Assembly (NCBI GenBank): GCA_002394235.1
Contig: DGTF01000027.1
Span: 1 to 10,707 of the forward strand
From: Eubacterium sp. UBA4343
Lineage (GTDB): Bacteria; Bacillota; Clostridia; Lachnospirales; Lachnospiraceae
Direction: 5' to 3'
DNA: 10,707 nucleotides
Position numbers and translations under genes: made by a program. Every line of letters begins with the position of its first letter. Positions within the stretch are counted from its first letter, which is position 1. Positions 5,669 through 10,707 of this stretch are shown here, one piece after another. The notes under the pieces are model-generated. The model saw nothing but the letters and a program-made list of their open reading frames with translations, was not told where the DNA came from and made no database searches.

Positions 5669-6753
5669 GCAATAGAAAAACAGTAGTAGTCGGTATGTCG
5701 GGCGGCGTAGATTCATCCACCGCGGCATATCTGCTGAAGGAAGAGGGATACAATGTAATCGGAGTCACAATGCAGATCTGGCAGGAGGAAAATGAGTGCC
5801 AGATGCAGGCAGAGGGCGGGTGCTGCGGCATCAGCGCTGTTGAGGACGCAAGAAGAGTGGCAGAGGTTCTGGACATACCGTATTATGTCATGAATTTCAG
5901 GGATATATTCCAGGAAAAGGTGATCAATTATTTTACCGCGGAATATCTCGCGGGGAGAACACCGAATCCATGCATCGCCTGTAATCGTTACGTGAAATGG
6001 GAATCGCTTCTGAAACGCAGTCTGGAGATCGGGGCGGACTTTATAGCAACCGGTCACTATGCCAGAATCCGCCATCTGGACAACGGCAGGTACGCGATCG
6101 CGAATTCTGTTACCGCCGCGAAGGATCAGACGTACGCGCTTTACGGGCTTACGCAGGAGCAACTGTCGCGAACCCTCATGCCGATCGGTGATTACAGCAA
6201 GCCTGAGGTGCGGAAAATCGCGGAGCGTGCCGGCCTTCCGGTTGCCCATAAGCACGACAGTCAGGAAATCTGCTTTGTGCCGGACGGGGACTATGCCGCC
6301 TTTATCGAAAGAGATACCGGAAGGAAGATGCCGGAGGGTAATTTTGTCACGAAGGACGGAAGAGTGCTGGGGCGTCACCGCGGAATTACTCACTACACCA
6401 TCGGCCAGCGGAGAGGCCTGGATCTTCCGATGGGCGAAAGAGTATTCGTGACAGAAATCCGCCCGGAGACGAATGAGGTCGTCATCGGCACAGGAAGTGA
6501 TGTTTTCACGGATACGCTGAAGGCAGATCATCTGACCTTCATGGGGATCGAGGACCTTCCTATTGGTGAAGAGGAACATTTCCTGGCAAAAATCCGGTAC
6601 AATCACAGGGGAACCGGATGCCTCGTGAAAAGAACGGGCGAGGACGAGATTACCTGCACGTTCGATGAACCGGTTCGGGCCGTGACACCCGGACAGGCGC
6701 TGGTCTATTATCGGGACGGATATGTTGCGGGAGGGGGCATCATCGGGAAATAA
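5665..6753 (+). CDS. mnmA: tRNA-specific 2-thiouridylase MnmA
   Basis: MnmA adds sulfur to U34 of tRNAs for Lys, Glu and Gln, using ATP and a persulfide from a cysteine desulfurase. The 362-residue length is typical. The ATP pyrophosphatase P-loop GMSGGVDSS is at residues 10-18. The two catalytic cysteines are C103 (NPCIACNRYVKW) and C203 (DSQEICFVPDGDY). The family motifs ATGHYAR (128-134), KDQTYALYGL (153-162) and HYTIGQRRGL are also present. The ATG at 5665 overlaps the desulfurase stop in an ATGA arrangement, with AGGAAG at 5656-5661 as ribosome binding site. Genetic coupling to its probable sulfur donor is therefore direct. No T-tracted terminator follows; only a small CCGAA/TTCGG hairpin at 6762-6775 is seen. 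Confidence 0.96.
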   Translation: MSNRKTVVVGMSGGVDSSTAAYLLKEEGYNVIGVTMQIWQEENECQMQAEGGCCGISAVEDARRVAEVLDIPYYVMNFRDIFQEKVINYFTAEYLAGRTPNPCIACNRYVKWESLLKRSLEIGADFIATGHYARIRHLDNGRYAIANSVTAAKDQTYALYGLTQEQLSRTLMPIGDYSKPEVRKIAERAGLPVAHKHDSQEICFVPDGDYAAFIERDTGRKMPEGNFVTKDGRVLGRHRGITHYTIGQRRGLDLPMGERVFVTEIRPETNEVVIGTGSDVFTDTLKADHLTFMGIEDLPIGEEEHFLAKIRYNHRGTGCLVKRTGEDEITCTFDEPVRAVTPGQALVYYRDGYVAGGGIIGK

Positions 6754-6795
6754 TGATGAATCCGAACAAATTCGGCAGCAGACAGGCAAAAGTAC

Positions 6796-6824
6796 TTGAA
6801 TTTTAGAGGTACATTCGTTATTAT
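6796..6824 (+). promoter_or_regulatory. Sigma-A promoter of gap
   Basis: TTGAAT (6796-6801) and TATTAT (6819-6824) are 17 bp apart. Transcription would start near 6831, giving a leader of about 55 nt before the gap ATG. The Rex-like operator lies immediately downstream of the -10. Confidence 0.7.
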
Positions 6825-6834
6825 ATATCCGAGG

Positions 6835-6852
6835 TTGTTAAACTTTAAACAT
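6835..6852. promoter_or_regulatory. Rex-like operator just downstream of the gap promoter
   Basis: The 18-bp sequence TTGTTAAACTTTAAACAT fits the clostridial Rex pattern TTGTTAA-N4-TTAACAA with 7 of 7 bases in the left half and 5 of 7 in the right half. An overlapping inverted repeat, TTGTTA (6835-6840) with TAACAA (6852-6857), also exists. Rex is the NADH/NAD+-sensing repressor and is known to control fermentation and some gap genes in Clostridia. The position at about +5 to +22 would allow repression. Binding is inferred, not shown. Confidence 0.5.
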
Positions 6853-6885
6853 AACAAACAACATTTTTTAGGAGGAAATTTAATT

Positions 6886-7899
6886 ATGGCAGTAAGAGTT
6901 GCGATTAATGGTTTTGGACGTATTGGCCGTCTTGCATTCCGTCAGATGTTCCAGGCAGAGGGATATGAGGTAGTTGCGATCAACGATCTTACAAGCCCGG
7001 AGATGCTCGCATACCTTCTGAAATATGACACGACACATGGCCGTTACAACGGAACCGTAGAAGCAGCAGACAACGCAATCATCGTAAACGGCAAGAAGAT
7101 CACCATCTATGCCGAGAAGAACGCTGCAGATCTTCCTTGGAAAGAGCTTGATATCGACGTAGTTCTGGAGTGCACTGGATTCTACACATCCAAAGAGAAA
7201 TCCATGGCACACATCAATGCAGGTGCAAAGCATGTAGTTATCTCCGCACCGGCAGGAAATGACCTGAAGACTATCGTTTACAACGTAAACCACAAGACAA
7301 TCACAGCAGATGACCAGATCATCTCCGCTGCATCCTGCACAACCAACTGCCTCGCTCCTATGGCTAAGGCTCTGAATGACCTCGCTCCGATCGAGTCCGG
7401 ATTCATGACCACCGTTCATGCTTACACCGGTGATCAGATGATCCTTGACGGACCGCAGAGAAAGGGCAACCTTCGCAGATCCAGAGCTGGCGCTCAGAAC
7501 ATCGTTCCGGCATCCTCAGGCGCAGCAAAGGCTATCGGAAGCGTTCTTCCGGAGCTGAACGGCAAGCTGAACGGCGCTGCACAGCGTGTTCCGGTAGCTA
7601 CCGGTTCCACCACAATCCTTGACGCTGTAGTTAACGCTGAGGTTACCGCTGATCAGGTTAACGCTCAGATGAAGAAAGAGGAGACTGAGTCCTTCGCATA
7701 CAACACCGATGAGATCGTTTCTTCCGATATCATCAACAGCACTGCAGGATCCATCTTTGACGCTACCCAGACAAAGGTTCTTCCGATGGGCAACGGCAAG
7801 ACTCTGGTACAGGTTGTTTCCTGGTATGATAACGAGAATTCTTACACAAGCCAGATGGTTCGTACAATCAAATACTTCGGTTCTCTTCTGAACAAGTAA
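6886..7899 (+). CDS. gap: Glyceraldehyde-3-phosphate dehydrogenase, NAD-dependent type
   Basis: This enzyme oxidises and phosphorylates glyceraldehyde-3-phosphate to 1,3-bisphosphoglycerate, making NADH in glycolysis. The 337-residue protein begins [15 protein letters not shown] (Rossmann nucleotide-binding motif). It carries the active-site motif SCTTNCLAP with C151 and the catalytic H178 ([10 protein letters not shown]), and it ends with the [14 protein letters not shown] signature. D34 in AINDLT favours NAD over NADP. The frame is open for 30 codons further upstream (from a TTG at 6796), but the ATG at 6886 is chosen because AGGAGG at 6870-6875 precedes it and the family starts here. Its own promoter, the Rex-like site and a strong terminator at 7981 suggest a largely monocistronic, highly expressed gene. 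It is followed by pgk and tpiA. Confidence 0.98.
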   Translation: MAVRVAINGFGRIGRLAFRQMFQAEGYEVVAINDLTSPEMLAYLLKYDTTHGRYNGTVEAADNAIIVNGKKITIYAEKNAADLPWKELDIDVVLECTGFYTSKEKSMAHINAGAKHVVISAPAGNDLKTIVYNVNHKTITADDQIISAASCTTNCLAPMAKALNDLAPIESGFMTTVHAYTGDQMILDGPQRKGNLRRSRAGAQNIVPASSGAAKAIGSVLPELNGKLNGAAQRVPVATGSTTILDAVVNAEVTADQVNAQMKKEETESFAYNTDEIVSSDIINSTAGSIFDATQTKVLPMGNGKTLVQVVSWYDNENSYTSQMVRTIKYFGSLLNK

Positions 7900-7929
7900 T
7901 TGAATTGACAGAATCTGACGCGATTGAAT

Positions 7930-7962
7930 CATATGAAATATCCTCACAGAGGATTTCGTATG
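7930..7962 (+). repeat. Hairpin in the gap 3' untranslated region
   Basis: CATATGAAAT (7930-7939) plus CCTC (7942-7945) pairs with GAGG (7949-7952) plus ATTTCGTATG (7953-7962), with a 2-nt bulge and one T-G wobble, around a 3-nt loop. There is no T run. It precedes the true terminator by about 20 nt and might stabilise the mRNA end. Confidence 0.45.
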
Positions 7963-7980
7963 CTATATGCGTAAGACCTG

Positions 7981-8021
7981 AACGGGTCCGGTCTATAAAG
8001 GACCGGGCCCGTTTACTTTTT
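7981..8021 (+). terminator. Strong rho-independent terminator after gap
   Basis: The arms 7981-7993 and 8001-8013 form a 13-bp GC-rich stem (one T-G wobble) around a 7-nt loop. It is followed by TACTTTTTC, with a T run at 8017-8021. It lies 82 bp after the gap stop and would end most transcription before pgk. Confidence 0.9.
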
Positions 8022-8060
8022 CGCGGAACCGGAACGCCGCGAGGAACAATCCGCGCGATA

Positions 8061-8102
8061 TAATATGCATGACCGTGCGATACGCTTATCTGTAATATGC
8101 AT
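8061..8102 (+). promoter_or_regulatory. Candidate pgk promoter flanked by a repeated 10-bp motif
   Basis: A weak promoter can be read as ATGACC (8069-8074), 16 bp, TGTAAT (8091-8096). The motif TAATATGCAT occurs at 8061-8070, touching the -35, and at 8093-8102, overlapping the -10. The 32-bp spacing is three helical turns. The upstream copy also contains a TATAAT (8059-8064) with no matching -35. The repeated motif could be a regulator's paired site (inference). Confidence 0.35.
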
Positions 8103-8150
8103 ATCCGGTGTCCGGCAACGCAGAAACATCTAGATAAAAGGAGAAAAATC

Positions 8151-9362
8151 ATGGCATTAAACAAGAAAACAGTTGATGACATCAACGTAAAAGGCAAGAG
8201 AGTCCTGGTTCGCTGCGACTTCAACGTACCTCTGAAGGACGGAAAGATCACAGACGAGAACCGTCTGGTAGCAGCACTTCCCACCATCAAGAAGCTGATC
8301 GCTGACGGCGGAAAGATCATTCTCTGCTCTCACCTTGGAAAGGTAAAGACAGAGGAAGACAAAAAGACAAAGACACTTGCTCCGGTAGCTGCACGTCTGT
8401 CTGAGCTTCTCGGCCAGGAAGTCAAATTCGTTCCGAGCCCGGTTGTCGTTGACGACAAGGTCAGAGCGGCTGTAAACGAGATGAAGGACGGAGATGTGAT
8501 TCTCCTTGAGAATACACGTTTCCGCAAGGAAGAGACGAAGAACGAGGATGCATTCTCCAAGGATCTTGCTTCTCTCGCGGATGTATTCGTAAACGACGCG
8601 TTCGGAACCGCACACCGCGCACACTGCTCCAACGTAGGCGTCACAAAGTACATTGACACCTGTGTGGTAGGATATCTGATGGAGAAGGAGATCGCCTTCC
8701 TCGGCAATGCGGTTGAAAATCCGGTTCGTCCGTTCGTGGCAATCCTCGGCGGAGCAAAGGTAGCGGACAAGCTGAACGTTATCAACAACCTGCTGGAGAA
8801 ATGTGATACCCTGATCATCGGCGGCGGAATGGCTTACACCTTCCTGAAGGCAAAGGGGTATGAGGTTGGAAAATCTCTTCTTGACGAGACAAAGATCGAC
8901 TACTGCAAGGAGATGATGGACAAGGCAGAGAAGCTTGGCAAGAAGCTCCTGCTTCCAATTGATACTGTAGTAATCAGCGAGTTCCCGGATCCGATCGACG
9001 CGCCGATTGACACAGAGGTTGTTGACGCGGACAAGATCCCGGCAGACAAAGAGGGCGCTGATATCGGACCGAAGACCATCGCTCTGTACAGCGATGCGGT
9101 GAAGTCCGCTAAGACCGTTGTATGGAACGGACCGATGGGCGTATTCGAGAATCCGATCCTTGCGGCAGGAACAAAGGCAGTTGCAGCAGCGCTTGCCGAG
9201 ACAGATGCCACCACAATCATCGGCGGCGGCGATTCGGCGGCAGCAGTCAACCAGCTCGGATACGGCGACAAGATGAGCCACATCTCTACCGGCGGCGGTG
9301 CTTCTCTTGAGTTCCTCGAGGGCAAGGAGCTTCCGGGCGTAGCAGCGGCAAACGACAAGTAA
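8151..9362 (+). CDS. pgk: Phosphoglycerate kinase
   Basis: Phosphoglycerate kinase makes ATP from 1,3-bisphosphoglycerate and ADP, using the product of the adjacent gap enzyme. The 403-residue protein shows the substrate-binding motif [12 protein letters not shown] (20-31), SHLGK (60-64), [10 protein letters not shown] (119-128), [11 protein letters not shown] (148-158), [11 protein letters not shown] (198-208), the WNGPMGVFE hinge (325-333) and the nucleotide-site GGGDSAAAV (358-366). The usual SHLGRPKG reads SHLGKVKT here, a conservative R-to-K change. The frame extends 18 codons upstream, but the ATG at 8151 has AAAGGAG at 8137-8143 and matches the family N-terminus. It is separated from gap by a strong terminator. 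tpiA follows after 109 bp with no T-tracted terminator, so pgk and tpiA are probably co-transcribed. Confidence 0.98.
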   Translation: MALNKKTVDDINVKGKRVLVRCDFNVPLKDGKITDENRLVAALPTIKKLIADGGKIILCSHLGKVKTEEDKKTKTLAPVAARLSELLGQEVKFVPSPVVVDDKVRAAVNEMKDGDVILLENTRFRKEETKNEDAFSKDLASLADVFVNDAFGTAHRAHCSNVGVTKYIDTCVVGYLMEKEIAFLGNAVENPVRPFVAILGGAKVADKLNVINNLLEKCDTLIIGGGMAYTFLKAKGYEVGKSLLDETKIDYCKEMMDKAEKLGKKLLLPIDTVVISEFPDPIDAPIDTEVVDADKIPADKEGADIGPKTIALYSDAVKSAKTVVWNGPMGVFENPILAAGTKAVAAALAETDATTIIGGGDSAAAVNQLGYGDKMSHISTGGGASLEFLEGKELPGVAAANDK

Positions 9363-9377
9363 GTATTCATACTTGTG

Positions 9378-9402
9378 GGATTGCGAGAGCGCGAAGCAAT
9401 CC
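9378..9402 (+). repeat. Stem-loop between pgk and tpiA
   Basis: GGATTGC (9378-9384) is the exact reverse complement of GCAATCC (9396-9402), with an 11-nt loop. It is not followed by T residues, so read-through into tpiA is expected. It may act as an mRNA processing or stability element (inference). Confidence 0.5.
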
Positions 9403-9471
9403 GCAGCTTACACGGTTTACGACAGAATGCAAATAGAAAAATACATATTTTCATACAAGGAGGCCACTACA

Positions 9472-10224
9472 ATGGCAAGAAGAATTCTGGCAGCAGGCAA
9501 CTGGAAGATGAACAAGACACCTTCCGAGACAAAGGCACTTATCGCGGAGATGAGAAAGACATGCGCTTCTGACAGCGTAGATGTTCTGCTCTGCGTACCG
9601 GCGATTGACATCCCGGCGGCAGTAGAGGCAGCTGCAGGCTCCAACATCCAGATCGGCGCAGAGAACATGTATTTCGAGGAGAGCGGCGCATACACCGGAG
9701 AAATTTCTCCGGCAATGCTTGTGGACGCTGGCGCAAAATATGTGATTCTCGGACATTCCGAGAGAAGAGACTATTTCGGTGAGACATCCGAGGATGTCAA
9801 CAAGAAGATGAAGAAGGCCTTCGAGCACAATCTGATTCCGGTTATGTGCTGCGGCGAGTCTCTGACACAGAGAGAGCAAGGCATTACCATGGACTGGATC
9901 CGTCAGCAGGTTAAGGTCGGATTCCAGGATCTGACTGCAGATCAGGCAAAGACGGCAATCATCGCATATGAGCCGATCTGGGCAATCGGAACCGGAAAGA
10001 CAGCTACATCCGATCAGGCAGAGGAAGTCTGCAAGGGCATCCGTGATCTGATCCGTGAGCTTTACGGAGCAGATGTCGCTGACGAAATCCGTATCCTTTA
10101 CGGCGGTTCTGTAAAGCCGGCAAATGCAGCGGAGCTTTTCGCAAAAGAGGACATCGATGGAGGACTCGTCGGCGGCGCTTCCCTGAAACCTGATTTCGGC
10201 GATATCGTTAATTACAGCAAGTAA
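9472..10224 (+). CDS. tpiA: Triosephosphate isomerase
   Basis: Triosephosphate isomerase interconverts dihydroxyacetone phosphate and glyceraldehyde-3-phosphate, feeding the gap reaction. The 250-residue protein has N10 and K12 (AGNWKMNK), catalytic H95 (ILGHSERR), catalytic E167 in [11 protein letters not shown] with the flexible loop 6, and the phosphate-binding YGGSVKPAN (210-218) and GGLVGGASL (230-238) motifs. The ATG at 9472 is chosen over upstream in-frame codons because AAGGAGG at 9457-9463 lies 8 nt before it and the family starts [14 protein letters not shown]. It is probably transcribed with pgk. A hairpin without a T run (10259-10307) lies downstream. Confidence 0.98.
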   Translation: MARRILAAGNWKMNKTPSETKALIAEMRKTCASDSVDVLLCVPAIDIPAAVEAAAGSNIQIGAENMYFEESGAYTGEISPAMLVDAGAKYVILGHSERRDYFGETSEDVNKKMKKAFEHNLIPVMCCGESLTQREQGITMDWIRQQVKVGFQDLTADQAKTAIIAYEPIWAIGTGKTATSDQAEEVCKGIRDLIRELYGADVADEIRILYGGSVKPANAAELFAKEDIDGGLVGGASLKPDFGDIVNYSK

Positions 10225-10258
10225 TATCCTCTGCGCAAGCCGTGGAAAATCAAAGACG

Positions 10259-10307
10259 GGCAAACGGGCAGGAGCGGGTTTTCAACCTTGACTACCTGCT
10301 GTTTGCC
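10259..10307 (+). terminator. Long stem-loop after tpiA, possibly a terminator lacking a T tract
   Basis: GGCAAAC (10259-10265) pairs with GTTTGCC (10301-10307). GCAGG (10268-10272) pairs with CCTGC (10295-10299), and a small inner stem GGTT/AACC (10277-10280 with 10284-10287) is possible. Only ATGTAAAAT follows, so termination would be inefficient. The right side overlaps the ppdK promoter. Confidence 0.4.
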
Positions 10308-10316
10308 ATGTAAAAT
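10288..10316 (+). promoter_or_regulatory. Near-consensus sigma-A promoter of ppdK
   Basis: TTGACT (10288-10293) and TAAAAT (10311-10316) are separated by 17 bp. The start would be near 10323, with a leader of about 68 nt. That leader contains the perfect inverted repeat ATGCCC/GGGCAT (10331-10336 with 10344-10349). Confidence 0.7.
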
Positions 10317-10330
10317 ATATTCGTTAAGTA

Positions 10331-10349
10331 ATGCCCCGCAAGTGGGCAT
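10331..10349 (+). promoter_or_regulatory. Inverted repeat in the ppdK leader
   Basis: ATGCCC and GGGCAT form a 6-bp stem around a 7-nt loop at about +9 to +27 of the predicted transcript. It could be an RNA hairpin or an operator. No family is recognised. Confidence 0.4.
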
Positions 10350-10390
10350 AAGGTTACATTATCATCAATATTTTAGGAGGAAATAAGTAA

Positions 10391-10707
10391 ATGGCTAGAA
10401 AATGGGTCTACCTGTTCAGCGAAGGCAATAAAGACATGCGTGAGCTGCTCGGTGGTAAAGGCGCTAACCTTGCTGAGATGACAAATCTGGGACTTCCGGT
10501 TCCGCAGGGATTTACCATTACTACAGAAGCTTGTACCCAGTACTATGAGGACGGCCGTCAGATCAATGATGAGATCCTCGGACAGATCAGAGAGTACATG
10601 GGCAAGATGGAAGAGATCACCGGCAAGAAGTTCGGCGATATCGAGAATCCGCTGCTTGTATCCGTTCGTTCCGGAGCTCGCGCATCTATGCCGGGTATGA
10701 TGGACAC
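10391..10707 (+). CDS. ppdK: Pyruvate phosphate dikinase, N-terminal 105 residues (cut by right window edge)
   Basis: Pyruvate phosphate dikinase interconverts phosphoenolpyruvate, AMP and PPi with pyruvate, ATP and Pi. In many anaerobes it replaces or supplements pyruvate kinase. The visible part is the N-terminal ATP-grasp domain: [10 protein letters not shown] (4-13), [20 protein letters not shown] (19-38), [14 protein letters not shown] and [17 protein letters not shown] at the edge. All of these are very characteristic of PPDK, and the glycine-rich GGKGANL segment is intact. The full protein is usually about 875 residues. The ATG at 10391 has TAGGAGG at 10374-10380. It has its own promoter and leader, and its position after gap-pgk-tpiA ties it to lower glycolysis. 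Confidence 0.96.
   Translation, partial: MARKWVYLFSEGNKDMRELLGGKGANLAEMTNLGLPVPQGFTITTEACTQYYEDGRQINDEILGQIREYMGKMEEITGKKFGDIENPLLVSVRSGARASMPGMMD

Noticed and set aside
6762..6775. Terminator after mnmA
   Set aside because: The CCGAA/TTCGG stem is only 5 bp and is not followed by a T run.
5713..6789. 358-codon open frame antisense to mnmA
   Set aside because: A long antisense shadow of a well-supported gene, with no recognisable protein motif.
8157..9281. 374-codon open frame antisense to pgk
   Set aside because: Arises from the codon bias of the highly expressed pgk gene; cysteine-rich and motif-free.

Overview
The window looks like a chromosomal segment from a Gram-positive anaerobe of the class Clostridia, most likely Lachnospiraceae. 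This rests on the protein sequences, the strong AGGAGG-type ribosome binding sites, the clean sigma-A promoters, the linked gap-pgk-tpi genes followed by pyruvate phosphate dikinase, and the IscR-like / cysteine desulfurase / MnmA cluster. The genus cannot be named from the sequence alone.

Left part (1-2350): the 5' end of cytidylate kinase (cmk) runs off the left edge on the minus strand. An 80-bp structured repeat follows, then a small two-helix membrane protein of unknown function with an acidic repetitive tail, a gene-free stretch, and a tyrosine recombinase of the XerC/XerD family with its own good promoter. This recombinase lacks the usual catalytic lysine of the beta-hairpin and the usual C-terminal tail. 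A strong bidirectional terminator and a second copy of the 80-bp repeat separate it from the next gene.

Middle part (2350-6753): a class I DAHP synthase (first step of aromatic amino acid synthesis) is on the minus strand. Divergent from it is a tight three-gene operon: an Rrf2/IscR-type regulator with an unusual 33-bp tandem-repeat extension, an IscS/NifS cysteine desulfurase, and the tRNA 2-thiouridylase MnmA. The gaps are 1 nt and a 4-nt overlap. No IscU/NifU scaffold gene lies between the last two, so the desulfurase probably supplies sulfur at least partly for tRNA thiolation.

Right part (6754-10707): gap, pgk and tpiA, followed by the start of ppdK, form a lower-glycolysis block from glyceraldehyde-3-phosphate towards pyruvate. 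Each gene has a strong ribosome binding site. gap and ppdK have near-consensus promoters, and an 18-bp Rex-like operator lies just downstream of the gap promoter, suggesting NADH/NAD+ control. A strong terminator follows gap, and pgk has a leader with a 10-bp motif repeated at 32-bp spacing.

No CRISPR array, tRNA, rRNA, insertion sequence or phage gene was seen. The points most worth a second look are the recombinase without its catalytic lysine, the dispersed structured repeat, the repeat-extended IscR-like regulator, and the Rex-like site. Nothing here clearly amounts to a new multi-gene system.
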